Shown here one piece after another: positions 1-8,160 of a stretch of 64,000 nucleotides of DNA (positions within the stretch are counted from its first letter, which is position 1; each line of letters opens with the position of its first letter). Below the pieces are notes generated by a model. That model ran no database searches and was not told where the DNA came from. It worked only from the letters and a program-made list of their open reading frames with translations. Both the position numbers and the translations under genes were made by a program. Origin of the DNA: Sphingomonas psychrolutea (GTDB taxonomy: Bacteria; Pseudomonadota; Alphaproteobacteria; Sphingomonadales; Sphingomonadaceae); NCBI RefSeq assembly GCF_014636175.1, contig NZ_BMDW01000009.1, forward strand, positions 1 through 64,000. The letters run 5' to 3'.

Positions 1-191
1 TGAATCGCTTCTCCGAAATAGGAACACCGGTGACCGTCCGCCTCTCATAACATCTTCAAGTAAAAGCGCGGTTATGCTCTCGCGACGTTATGCAACAAAG
101 CCGTCTTTCGCAAGTCTTGGTCGCGCCGCTCAGCGCGAGCGGGCTTTGTGTGATCCACCGTCGCTTCGTTGCGCTTGTGCGGAACCGGCTC

Positions 192-713
192 ATGCTCGGT
201 GAGGGCAAGCGCCGCGAGGCGTTGATGTTGATGATCTGCGCCGGGTTGGGCATGGCCGCGATCGTCTTGCTGTCGATCGGAATCGCGACGGAGTCGGAAT
301 CGCTCGGCAGAATGATCGCACAGGCGCGTCAGGCGATGTCACGCCCGAACCCGACGCCTGCTCCCTTCACTTCGGTCCCGGCCTCGACAGCCGACTCGCT
401 GCCGCAAGTCCCACTCTCCGTTCCGCACGGCCCGATCGCTCGCGATGTGGCGGCGTGGATCACGTCGGACGACTATCCGGTGGCAGCGCTCAACACCGGG
501 CAGCACGGCACCGTTGCGATGAAACTCCAGATCGATGCGAGCGGCACGGTCATCGGATGTTTTGTGACCAAAAGTAGCGGCGTCGCAGAGCTCGACCAGG
601 CGACCTGTCGTCTCGGCCTGACCCGGGCGCGCTTTTTCCCGGCCCGTAATGCCGCCGGGGTCGCGCTGCCGTCGACGTGGCGACGGAGGATTGTCTGGCA
701 ATTGCCGGAGTGA
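192..713 (+). CDS. TonB C-terminal domain protein (energy transducer-like)
   Basis: Short TonB-family protein of 173 aa from this start. A basic N-terminus (GKRR) is followed by one membrane helix (about residues 12-34, MLMICAGLGMAAIVLLSIGI), a Pro/Ser/Thr-rich periplasmic linker, and a C-terminal TonB-like domain. That domain shows YPVAAL, a V-x-L-x-I-D-A-S-G-x-V strand, a Cys pair (CFV and ATC) and the closing RRIVWQLPE. Family proteins couple inner-membrane energy to outer-membrane receptors, but short sphingomonad versions are poorly characterised. The frame stays open upstream to an ATG at 90. I preferred 192 because the extra 34 residues look non-coding and neither start has a strong ribosome site. 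No exbB/exbD lies nearby, so its partner is unknown. Confidence 0.8.
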   Translation: MLGEGKRREALMLMICAGLGMAAIVLLSIGIATESESLGRMIAQARQAMSRPNPTPAPFTSVPASTADSLPQVPLSVPHGPIARDVAAWITSDDYPVAALNTGQHGTVAMKLQIDASGTVIGCFVTKSSGVAELDQATCRLGLTRARFFPARNAAGVALPSTWRRRIVWQLPE

Positions 714-773
714 GCAAAGGGTTGCGTCGACCGCTAGACGCGGGCCCAGTTAGTCCCTAGATCACAGACAGTC

Positions 774-1034
774 ATGCCGTTCCTTCTGCTCCTCTCCGCG
801 TTGCTGACCGCCCTAACCGGCGCGGTCGTCGGCGTGCGGCCGGCAGATGTACAGATCGCGCGGCGCGCGCACGCGACCCCCATTCAGCGTGCGACCGTCG
901 TCGTAGCTTTACGCTCGGCAGGTCATGCACATTTGCTTGGTGCGTTCGGCATCGTTTCGCGTTTCGCAGCGTTGGATGTCCCGGCGATCTTGGTTGCTGC
1001 CCCACGCCTCTACCTGGATCGCCTGCGGGCTTGA
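774..1034 (+). CDS. small putative secreted protein upstream of secA
   Basis: An 86-aa reading frame with a hydrophobic leader (MPFLLLLSALLTALTGAVVG) and a plausible cleavage region, followed by an Ala/Arg/Val-rich tail ending LYLDRLRA. I recall small secreted proteins of this general shape ahead of secA in sphingomonads, but cannot confirm homology from sequence alone. There is no obvious Shine-Dalgarno before the ATG. If it is real, its job may be translational sensing of secretion, as SecM does in gammaproteobacteria. That is pure analogy: no arrest motif is visible. Confidence 0.45.
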   Translation: MPFLLLLSALLTALTGAVVGVRPADVQIARRAHATPIQRATVVVALRSAGHAHLLGAFGIVSRFAALDVPAILVAAPRLYLDRLRA

Positions 1035-1121
1035 TCGGGCGGCGCTAACCGCGCTTCCATCCTCGATTCCTTCGGCACCGCGCTGCGCGCGGGCCACAGC
1101 TCTTTATTTCAGGAAATCCTT

Positions 1122-3854
1122 ATGCTCGGCGGCATTGCCAAATCGCTTTTCGGGTCGTCGAACGACCGGTATGTCAAATCGCTCGGCACGATCGTCGACA
1201 AGGTCGGGGCGTTCGAACCGACGATGCAAGCGATGTCCGACGCGGAGCTTGCCGCGCAGACGGTGAAATTCCGCGCGCGGCTCGCCGAAGACGAAACGCT
1301 CGACGCTTTGCTGCCCGAGGCGTTCGCGACGGTGCGCGAGGCTGCTAAACGCGTGCTCGGCCAGCGGCATTACGATGTGCAGATGGTCGGCGGGATCGTG
1401 CTCCACCGCGGCGAAATCGCCGAGATGCGCACCGGCGAGGGCAAGACGCTGGTCGCGACGCTTGCGGTCTATCTCAATGCGCTGCCGGGCAAGGGCGTCC
1501 ACGTCATCACGGTAAACGATTATCTCGCCGCGCGCGATGCCGGGTGGATGGGGCAAGTGTACACCTTCCTCGGCATGACGGTGGGCGTGATCGTGCCCAA
1601 CCTGTCGGACCAGCAGCGCCGCGATGCGTATGCCGCCGACATCACCTACGGCACGAATAACGAATTCGGCTTCGATTACCTGCGCGACAATATGAAGTAT
1701 GACCGCGAATCGATGGTCCAACGGCCGTTCGCGATGGCGATCGTCGACGAGGTCGATTCGGTGCTGATCGACGAAGCCCGCACTCCGTTGATCATTTCCG
1801 GCCCGACCGACGACAAATCCGACCTCTATCGCTCGGTCGATCTCGTCGTGAAGGAGCTCGCGCCTGAGGATTATGAAAAGGACGAGAAGCAAAAGTCGAT
1901 CATCCTGACCGAGGACGGCACCGAAAAGGTCGAGCGGATGCTCGAGACCGCCGGGCTGCTCGAGGGCGCCAACCTCTATGACTTCGAGAATACACAGGTC
2001 GTGCATCACCTCAACCAGGCGTTGCGCGCGAATATGATGTTCCGGGCGGATACCGATTATATCGTCAAGGATGACAAGGTCATCATCATCGACGAATTCA
2101 CTGGCCGCATGATGGACGGTCGGCGCTGGTCGGACGGCCTGCACCAGGCGATCGAGGCGAAAGAGGGCGTCGAAATCGAGCCCGAGAACCAGACGATGGC
2201 GTCGATCACTTTCCAGAATTATTTCCGCATGTACCCCAAACTCAGCGGCATGACCGGTACGGCGGCGACCGAGGCTGCGGAATTCTACGACATTTACAAA
2301 ATGAACGTGGTCACGATCCCGACCAACGTCGGCGTCAAGCGCGTCGATGAAGAAGACGAATTCTACAAGGACACTGCGGATAAATTCGCCGCCATCGCCA
2401 AGAAGATCAAGCATCACGCCGATCTCGGCCAGCCAGTGCTGGTCGGCACGGTATCGATCGAAAAGTCTGAATTGCTGAGCGAGTTCCTCGTCAAGGAAGG
2501 CGTCAAGCATGAGGTGCTCAATGCACGCCAGCATGAGCGCGAGGCGCATATTGTCGCGCAGGCCGGCCGCAAGAGCGTCGTTACGATCGCCACCAACATG
2601 GCCGGGCGCGGCACCGACATTCAGCTGGGTGGTAACCTCGAATTCATGGTCGAGGATGAGCTGTCCGAAATGCCCGAGGGGCCCGCGCGCGACGCCGAAG
2701 TCGCCCGGATCAAGGCGCAGATCGCGGTCGAAAAGGCCGAAGTGCTGGCGGCGGGCGGGCTGTTCGTGCTCGGCACCGAACGGCATGAGAGCCGCCGCAT
2801 CGATAACCAGCTGCGTGGCCGCTCCGGTCGCCAGGGCGATCCGGGCCTTTCGCGCTTCTACCTCAGCCTCGACGACGATTTGCTGCGCATTTTCGGGCCG
2901 GACACGCTGTTCGCAAAGATGATGCGCTCGAACATCGGCGATGGCGAGGCGATCGGCAGCAAGTGGCTGTCCAAGGCGATCGAGACCGCGCAGAAAAAGG
3001 TCGAGGCGCGCAACTACGACATCCGCAAACAGGTCGTCGAATATGACGACGTGATGAACGATCAGCGCAAGGTGATCTATGAACAGCGCGCCGATATCAT
3101 GGATGCCGATACCGTCGGCGACGTGGTCGAGGATATGCGCGCCGAGACGGTCAATACGATCGTCGGTGGTGCGTGCCCGCCGGGAACTTACCCCGAGCAG
3201 TGGGACATTGCCGGGATGAAGGCAGGGCTTGCGGAGACGCTCAATATCGAGCCGCAGATCGAAGCGTGGTTGCAGGAAGAAGCGATCGATCCCGAGATCA
3301 TCGAGGACCGTGTCCAGAAAATGGCCGACGCAATGGTCGGCGAAAAGGCCGCGTCACTCGATCCGGAAACTTGGATTCGCGTCGAAAAGTCGATCCTGCT
3401 GCAGAATCTCGATCATCATTGGAAGGAGCATCTCGCGACTCTCGATGCGCTGCGCCAGGTCGTGCATTTGCGCGCTTATGCGCAGAAGACGCCGATTAAC
3501 GAATATAAGCAGGAAGCGTTTTCGCTGTTCGAACGGATGCTGACCAACATTCGCGAGGATGTTACCCGGACGATCGCCTTCGCACAGTTCCAGATCGAGG
3601 AAGCGCCGGCGCTGCCGAGCTTGCCCGATTTCATCACGTCGCACTTCGACCCGTTCAGTGGCGACGACGATACGAATGATCGGGATGCCGGTAGCGGTTT
3701 CATCACCACGCGCTTGCCGCCGCTATCGATCCCACAACCCGATGGCAGCGCGATCGGCCAGGACCCGGCGGCGTGGGAAGGCACCGTCAGCCGCAATTCG
3801 CCATGCCCATGCGGATCGGGTCGCAAATACAAGCATTGTCACGGCGCGGTATAA
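1122..3854 (+). CDS. secA: protein translocase ATPase SecA
   Basis: Motor ATPase of the general secretory pathway, which pushes unfolded preproteins through SecYEG. Length is 910 aa, normal for the family. The Walker A motif MRTGEGKT lies near residues 102-109, the Walker B/DEAD-type DEVD near 208-211, and the helicase motif [10 protein letters not shown] in the second nucleotide-binding fold. The C-terminus carries the zinc-binding SEC-C motif [14 protein letters not shown], which contacts SecB and ribosomes. The start ATG is preceded by AGGAAA at a good distance. It stands alone, 88 bp after a small secreted-protein frame. Confidence 0.99.
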   Translation: MLGGIAKSLFGSSNDRYVKSLGTIVDKVGAFEPTMQAMSDAELAAQTVKFRARLAEDETLDALLPEAFATVREAAKRVLGQRHYDVQMVGGIVLHRGEIAEMRTGEGKTLVATLAVYLNALPGKGVHVITVNDYLAARDAGWMGQVYTFLGMTVGVIVPNLSDQQRRDAYAADITYGTNNEFGFDYLRDNMKYDRESMVQRPFAMAIVDEVDSVLIDEARTPLIISGPTDDKSDLYRSVDLVVKELAPEDYEKDEKQKSIILTEDGTEKVERMLETAGLLEGANLYDFENTQVVHHLNQALRANMMFRADTDYIVKDDKVIIIDEFTGRMMDGRRWSDGLHQAIEAKEGVEIEPENQTMASITFQNYFRMYPKLSGMTGTAATEAAEFYDIYKMNVVTIPTNVGVKRVDEEDEFYKDTADKFAAIAKKIKHHADLGQPVLVGTVSIEKSELLSEFLVKEGVKHEVLNARQHEREAHIVAQAGRKSVVTIATNMAGRGTDIQLGGNLEFMVEDELSEMPEGPARDAEVARIKAQIAVEKAEVLAAGGLFVLGTERHESRRIDNQLRGRSGRQGDPGLSRFYLSLDDDLLRIFGPDTLFAKMMRSNIGDGEAIGSKWLSKAIETAQKKVEARNYDIRKQVVEYDDVMNDQRKVIYEQRADIMDADTVGDVVEDMRAETVNTIVGGACPPGTYPEQWDIAGMKAGLAETLNIEPQIEAWLQEEAIDPEIIEDRVQKMADAMVGEKAASLDPETWIRVEKSILLQNLDHHWKEHLATLDALRQVVHLRAYAQKTPINEYKQEAFSLFERMLTNIREDVTRTIAFAQFQIEEAPALPSLPDFITSHFDPFSGDDDTNDRDAGSGFITTRLPPLSIPQPDGSAIGQDPAAWEGTVSRNSPCPCGSGRKYKHCHGAV

Positions 3855-3894
3855 GTCCGCGCTTGTAACCGGCACCGCGCGGACGCGGCGCCGG
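3855..3894 (+). terminator. GC-rich hairpins after secA
   Basis: Two overlapping inverted repeats directly follow the secA stop: GTCCGCGC with GCGCGGAC (3855-3884), and CCGGC-A-CCGCG with CGCGG-C-GCCGG (3869-3894). They lie between convergent genes and could end transcription from either side. No U-run follows, so intrinsic termination is uncertain. Confidence 0.35.
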
Positions 3895-3902
3895 TCGAAC
3901 GG

Positions 3903-4310
3903 TTATTTCGCCGCAACGCTTTCCGGCAGCGGCGCATTGTCGAGCGCCACCGGCACGTCGTAATAGCTGACCTTGCCGGTGCTGCCATAGGTCTTGGCGA
4001 CGCGCGCGAACCACGCGTCGTTGAACCAAGCTTGCGCGGCGGCGCGCGTGCGGAACAGGTACATCCCGCCAAAGCCGCCATCGTCGCCGATCGTGAACAG
4101 CTTGCGCACCAAGCCGGGCACCGCACGATATTGCGGCACCGCCTTTGCCATGCCGTCTGCGATCGCCGTGCGCGGCACGCCTGCCGGGATCGGAATCGAG
4201 ACGAGAACTGCCACCGGCGTGTCGGCGCTTGGTGCAGGCGGCGGGGCGGTCTGCGCGGCGAGCGGCGATGCGATCAGCGATAGGGCAGCGAACAAGATGA
4301 TCGGGCGCAT
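3903..4310 (-). CDS. secreted YdhR-like (dimeric alpha/beta barrel) protein
   Basis: A 135-aa exported protein. The leader MRPIILFAALSLIASPLAAQ has a clear signal-peptidase site, followed by a Pro-rich stretch and a small domain (VLVSIPIPAGVPR, YRAVPGLVRKLF, GGMYLFRTRAAAQAWF). The pattern of a strand, then -PGLxxK-, then -GGxYLFxxxxxAxAW- matches the YdhR/putative monooxygenase fold, a ferredoxin-like dimer. The substrate is unknown and the periplasmic location is unusual for the fold. The start at 4310 was chosen for AGGAG 8 nt upstream and the signal peptide; the open frame extends further without support. It is divergent from the LysR gene with 114 bp between them, so the regulator may control it. 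Confidence 0.8.
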   Translation of the reverse strand: MRPIILFAALSLIASPLAAQTAPPPAPSADTPVAVLVSIPIPAGVPRTAIADGMAKAVPQYRAVPGLVRKLFTIGDDGGFGGMYLFRTRAAAQAWFNDAWFARVAKTYGSTGKVSYYDVPVALDNAPLPESVAAK

Positions 4311-4424
4311 TGGGTCTCTCCTGCGGTTGCGACACGAGAGATAGGACGCCGACCGCCCTTGCGTCAGTCGCAAGCTATGCAATTCGACGTTGCGGCTTTC
4401 GCAAGGGGAGAGCATGTTAGGGCG

Positions 4425-5303
4425 ATGGACAGCCGAGATCTTCGCTGGTTGCTCGACGTCGTGGACAGCGGCTCCTTTACCGAAGCGGCGCGTCGTCGCG
4501 CAGTCGCCGTATCGACCGTCACCCGCCGGATCGACGCGCTCGAGGCGCTGCTCCAGACGCGCTTGATCGACCGCGCCCAGCCGGGCGCACGGCTGACCGC
4601 GGCGGGAGAACGAATCGCCACGCTGGCGCGCGCACAAATTGAGGGGGCGGAGCGGATCATGCTCGCCGCGACCGCAGCCCGGCTGCCCGCTGTTCGGGAA
4701 ACGGTGACCGTTTCTGCGACCGAATTCGTAATTGCGGAACGGCTGGCCCCGGCCTTGGGGCGGCTGTTCGCCACATCACCCTCGGTTAGCGTCGATTTGC
4801 AATCCCAGGCACATCTGATCAGCTTGTCCGCGCGCGATGCCGACCTCGCCATTCGGATGTCGCGACCGGAGGGGAACAGCTTGTTGATCCGCAAGATCGG
4901 TCAGATCGATCTGGGGTTGTTCGCCAGCGCGGCCTACCTAGCCGGGCGCGCGGTCAGCGCGATCGATCTGTCGCAGGAACGGCTTCTTACGTATGACGAC
5001 AGCTATGGTCGCATGCCCGAATATTTGTGGGCCGGGCAAGTGGGGCTGGCCCGCGCCGTCGTGCTCCGGACGGGGAGCACGCGCGGCCTGTTGAACGCCG
5101 CAATCGCCGGGCTCGGCATCGCGATCTTGCCGCGGCGCGATGCCGTCGCGGTCGGGCTGGTCGAAATGCCATCGCCTTTGGCGTTGGAGCCGCGCAGTGC
5201 CTGGCTGGTCGTTCACCGCGACCTGCGACAGGTGCCGCCAATCGCAGCGACCTATGACTGGATCGTGGCGAGCTTTGCCGGTGACCGCCGCTCCGGGGCG
5301 TAA
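4425..5303 (+). CDS. LysR-family transcriptional regulator
   Basis: A 292-aa LysR-type regulator. The N-terminal winged helix-turn-helix occupies about residues 1-60 (DLRWLLDVVDSGSFTEAARR, then VSTVTRRIDALEA), and a periplasmic-binding-protein-like effector domain follows from about residue 90. The ATG at 4425 gives the normal LysR N-terminus; upstream in-frame codons from 4359 add 22 residues without family match. LysR genes commonly regulate the divergent neighbour, here the YdhR-like secreted protein. The 114-bp gap would then hold the operator. The effector is unknown. Confidence 0.93.
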   Translation: MDSRDLRWLLDVVDSGSFTEAARRRAVAVSTVTRRIDALEALLQTRLIDRAQPGARLTAAGERIATLARAQIEGAERIMLAATAARLPAVRETVTVSATEFVIAERLAPALGRLFATSPSVSVDLQSQAHLISLSARDADLAIRMSRPEGNSLLIRKIGQIDLGLFASAAYLAGRAVSAIDLSQERLLTYDDSYGRMPEYLWAGQVGLARAVVLRTGSTRGLLNAAIAGLGIAILPRRDAVAVGLVEMPSPLALEPRSAWLVVHRDLRQVPPIAATYDWIVASFAGDRRSGA

Positions 5304-5315
5304 CCTGGAGCGGCG
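5286..5315. terminator. inverted repeat between convergent genes
   Basis: CGCCGCTCC pairs with GGAGCGGCG across a 12-nt loop that contains the LysR stop codon. It lies between convergent genes and could act in both directions. No U-tract is present. Confidence 0.35.
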
Positions 5316-5325
5316 GCGCGCAGCC

Positions 5326-5937
5326 TTATTTCGGCAGGACGATCGTTGGTTCGAGGTTCTTGATCACGTCGCGCGCGTCGAAGGCGCGGATGTTATCCTT
5401 GGGCTTGGGACCGCGCCCGACGATCAGCTCGGCATTGGCCTCATATTTGTCGATCGTGTCGATATCGACGCCGCGATCGAAGAAGGGGTCACCGAAGAAC
5501 GGGTCCCAGCTGCGCCAGCCAAAGCCACGGCCGCGATAGCGCCAGCTCGGGCCCCAATAGCCGCCGCCAAAGCCGCCGCCATAGCCAAAGCCTCCGCCAA
5601 ATCCGCCGCCGAAGCGTGGGGTGGAGTAGGTTCGCGACCGGCGATCGACATCACGGTCCACGAAGACAAAATAGTCGAAGCCGCGCTGCACCGTCAGCTC
5701 GGCCGCGCGGTACAGCAGATATTTCTCGACCGTCTCGCGCGAGGTGTAGCTGTTGCCGGAGAAGCTGACCATGAAGCGATTCTCTTCGATCTGGCGATCG
5801 CTATAGCCCGATCGTTCGAAACCGCGGCCGACGGCAGGGCGATAGGTTGATTCGGTGGCGCATGCCGAGATCAGCAAGGTCGTCGCGCCAAGAGCGACGG
5901 CCAGCGTCTTGCGCAAGGTGGGGGAAGGTAGCGGCAT
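5326..5937 (-). CDS. CC0125/CC1285-type Gly/Phe-rich lipoprotein
   Basis: A 203-aa predicted lipoprotein. The leader ends in the lipobox LLISAC. The mature part starts ATESTYRPAVGRGFERSGYS and continues with a GYSDRQIEENRFMVSFSGN segment, a YLLYRAAELTVQRGFDYFVFV core and a Gly/Phe/Tyr/Trp-rich region (FGGGFGGGFGYGGG). The core matches the alphaproteobacterial CC0125/CC1285 lipoprotein family, whose function is unknown. Start 5937 is supported by GGAGA 7 nt upstream; an ATG 126 bp further up lacks a ribosome site and would bury the signal peptide. Confidence 0.88.
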   Translation of the reverse strand: MPLPSPTLRKTLAVALGATTLLISACATESTYRPAVGRGFERSGYSDRQIEENRFMVSFSGNSYTSRETVEKYLLYRAAELTVQRGFDYFVFVDRDVDRRSRTYSTPRFGGGFGGGFGYGGGFGGGYWGPSWRYRGRGFGWRSWDPFFGDPFFDRGVDIDTIDKYEANAELIVGRGPKPKDNIRAFDARDVIKNLEPTIVLPK

Positions 5938-6131
5938 TTCGGTCTCCAATGACTCGGCCTGTGCGGCATACCGTGCCGACAATCCATAAAGCGCAGAACG
6001 AACGATCGTGCGCAAGGCTCCGGCGATCGTGATGTACTGGCAAAACAGTATCTCGCCACACATGAACGCAGGGTGACGGGCGGCGGAAATCGTGCGGCCA
6101 AGCGTTGATTTCGAAAAGAGAAAAACGGGCC

Positions 6132-6160
6132 TTGCGCGTTCGCGAAACTCGCTGCTATAG
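6132..6160 (+). promoter_or_regulatory. putative sigma-70 promoter of tRNA-Asn
   Basis: TTGCGC and CTATAG separated by 17 bp, ending 17 nt before the mature tRNA. The arrangement fits a housekeeping promoter of the alphaproteobacterial type. It is positional inference only. Confidence 0.5.
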
Positions 6161-6177
6161 CCCCGCCATCGCCATGG

Positions 6178-6252
6178 TCCCTGATAGCTCAGCGGTAGAG
6201 TAGGTGACTGTTAATCACTTGGTCGTAGGTTCGAATCCTACTCAGGGAGCCA
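6178..6252 (+). tRNA. tRNA-Asn(GTT)
   Basis: Cloverleaf read by eye: acceptor TCCCTGA/TCAGGGA, D arm GCTC...GAGT, anticodon stem GGTGA/TCACT with loop CTGTTAA (anticodon GTT at 6210-6212), T stem GTAGG/CCTAC with TTCGAAT, discriminator G and an encoded CCA at 6250-6252. Confidence 0.97.
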
Positions 6253-6273
6253 CGGCGGAAATCCTCACCGCCC

Positions 6274-7053
6274 TCAAGCGACGAATTGCTCCATCGTGAT
6301 GCGATCGTCGAGGGCGTGTTCGGGATCGAACAGCAACGTCAGCTCGCGTGTACGATCGATCACGATCTCCACGAACGCGACATCACGAATTTCGCGCTGA
6401 TCGGCGACGGCACTGACCGGGCGTTTGGCCGGGTCGAGCACGCGCAAGCTAATCCGCGCCTTGTCGGGCAGGATCGCGCCGCGCCAGCGCCGCGGGCGGA
6501 ACGGGCTGATCGGCGTCAGGGCCAGCATGTTGGACCCGAGCGGCAGGATCGGGCCTTGCGCCGACAGATTGTACGCGGTCGAGCCGGCCGGGGTCGCCAC
6601 CAAAATGCCGTCGCACGCCAGTTCGGGCAAGACGATCCGGTCGTTGACGGTGACCTCCAAATGCGCGGTCTGGCGCGTTTCGCGCAGCAGCGAGACTTCG
6701 TTGATCGCCGGCAGCGAGACCGTCTCACCGGAAACCGTTACCGCGGTCATTGCCAGCGGGACGACCTTGAACGGCTTGGTGCGTTCGAGCCGCGTATCGA
6801 GCCCGTGCGCCCGCCATTCGTTCATCAGAAATCCGACCGTGCCGAGGTTCATCCCGAATACCGGTACGACGGGTTTGCGCCGTTCGAGCATTGCGTGGAG
6901 CGTCTGCAGCATGAAACCGTCACCGCCGAGCGCAACGATCAGTTCGGCATCCTGCGGCGCGACCCAGTCATGTGCGTCGGCGAGCATTGCCGCTGCCGCC
7001 TGTGCGGGCGGCGTCGGGGAGGCAACCAGCGCGCGGCGTTGCGGCAGAGTCAT
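6274..7053 (-). CDS. nadK: NAD kinase
   Basis: Phosphorylates NAD to NADP using ATP or polyphosphate in the cytoplasm. At 259 aa it is within the compact alphaproteobacterial range. The diagnostic GGDG motif is at residues 43-46 (IVALGGDGFML). The INEV motif follows near 116 and the glycine-rich ACDGILVATPAGSTAYNLSA region near 150-170. It overlaps moaA by an ATGA, so the two are translationally coupled (moaA first). Confidence 0.97.
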   Translation of the reverse strand: MTLPQRRALVASPTPPAQAAAAMLADAHDWVAPQDAELIVALGGDGFMLQTLHAMLERRKPVVPVFGMNLGTVGFLMNEWRAHGLDTRLERTKPFKVVPLAMTAVTVSGETVSLPAINEVSLLRETRQTAHLEVTVNDRIVLPELACDGILVATPAGSTAYNLSAQGPILPLGSNMLALTPISPFRPRRWRGAILPDKARISLRVLDPAKRPVSAVADQREIRDVAFVEIVIDRTRELTLLFDPEHALDDRITMEQFVA

Positions 7054-8045
7054 CCGCCAGTGACGCTCATATGGCGCGCGACGGCGGGTGCCGTTGCCGA
7101 GATGTCGAAATCATGCCGCGCCGGCTTGGTCAGCATCGCCGCGTCGAGCGCGGCATCAAGCCCGCCAACACCTTCGCCACGCAGGATCGCTTTCAGATCG
7201 ACCTGATCGTCATGACCGAGACACGTGTAGAGCACGCCCTCCGTGGTCAGCCGAACGCGGTTGCAAGTGTCACAGAAATTGCCCGTAAGCGGCGAGATAA
7301 GTCCGAGCTTCGTCTCCGTCCCCGCAACCCGCCAATAGCGGGCCGGTCCGCCACTGCGATAGGTGTCGCGCATCAACGCGAAGTTGCTTGAGAGATCGTC
7401 GAACACCGCGGTCAGCGGCAGGAAGCGGTCGGTGCGATCCTCGTCGATCTGGCCCAGCGGCATCGTTTCGATCAGCGTCAAATCGAGGCCTTCCTCGACG
7501 CACCACCGCAGCATTGGGGAGATTTCCTGCTCGTTCAGCCCCTTCAGCGCGACCATGTTGATCTTGACCGCGAGCCCTGCGTCGCGCGCGGCGCGGATGC
7601 CGCCGATCACGCGCGCCACATCGCCGTGGCGCGTGATGTAGCGAAACGTATCAGGATCGAGGCTATCCAGGCTGACGTTGATCCGGCGCATCCCCGCCGC
7701 CACCAAAGCCGGGGCATGCTCGGTGAGCGCGTTGCCGTTGGTCGTCATCGTCAGTTCGTCGAGCCCGGCGCCGACATGCAGGCCGAGGCGCTTGACCAAT
7801 TGCCCGACATCGCGCCGCACCAGCGGCTCGCCGCCGCTGAGGCGGATCTTGGTGATGCCGCGCGCGATGAAGCGTTCGGCGATGATCGCGATTTCCTCTA
7901 GGCTCAGCACCGCCGCTTTGGGCAGGAACGTCATCTGTTCGGCCATGCAATAACGGCAACGCAAGTCGCAGCGATCCGTCACCGAAATTCGCAAATAGCT
8001 GATCGTGCGGCCGTGGCGGTCGATGAGGGCGGGGCCAATGTCCAT
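7050..8045 (-). CDS. moaA: GTP 3',8-cyclase MoaA (molybdenum cofactor step 1)
   Basis: Radical-SAM enzyme converting GTP to 3',8-cyclo-GTP, later cyclic pyranopterin phosphate, for molybdenum cofactor synthesis. The SAM-cluster motif CDLRCRYC is at residues 26-33. The second 4Fe-4S site uses Cys residues in FCDTCNRVRL and YTCLG (about 254-272). The C-terminus ends in the conserved GG tail (MSVTGG) that completes the active site in trans. At 331 aa it is full length. It is upstream of and overlapping nadK; other moa genes are not in the window. Confidence 0.97.
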   Translation of the reverse strand: MDIGPALIDRHGRTISYLRISVTDRCDLRCRYCMAEQMTFLPKAAVLSLEEIAIIAERFIARGITKIRLSGGEPLVRRDVGQLVKRLGLHVGAGLDELTMTTNGNALTEHAPALVAAGMRRINVSLDSLDPDTFRYITRHGDVARVIGGIRAARDAGLAVKINMVALKGLNEQEISPMLRWCVEEGLDLTLIETMPLGQIDEDRTDRFLPLTAVFDDLSSNFALMRDTYRSGGPARYWRVAGTETKLGLISPLTGNFCDTCNRVRLTTEGVLYTCLGHDDQVDLKAILRGEGVGGLDAALDAAMLTKPARHDFDISATAPAVARHMSVTGG

Positions 8046-8160
8046 GCTGTGTGGAGCTAAGCGTTCGTGTCGGCGGTAACAAGGGCCATTAATAGGGCCG
8101 ATTAACCGGGTCGATTGCGTGCCTCTTCTTTAACGTGCCGTCCCGCATTAGGGTTGCGCC

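Noticed and set aside
1104..2786. 560-codon open frame on the minus strand opposite secA
   Set aside because: Product is Arg/His/Asp/Leu-rich without domains; a mirror of GC-rich codon use in secA.
8090..8110. Possible CtrA site between moaA and the GGDEF/EAL gene
   Set aside because: The two TTAA elements are 9 bp apart rather than 7.
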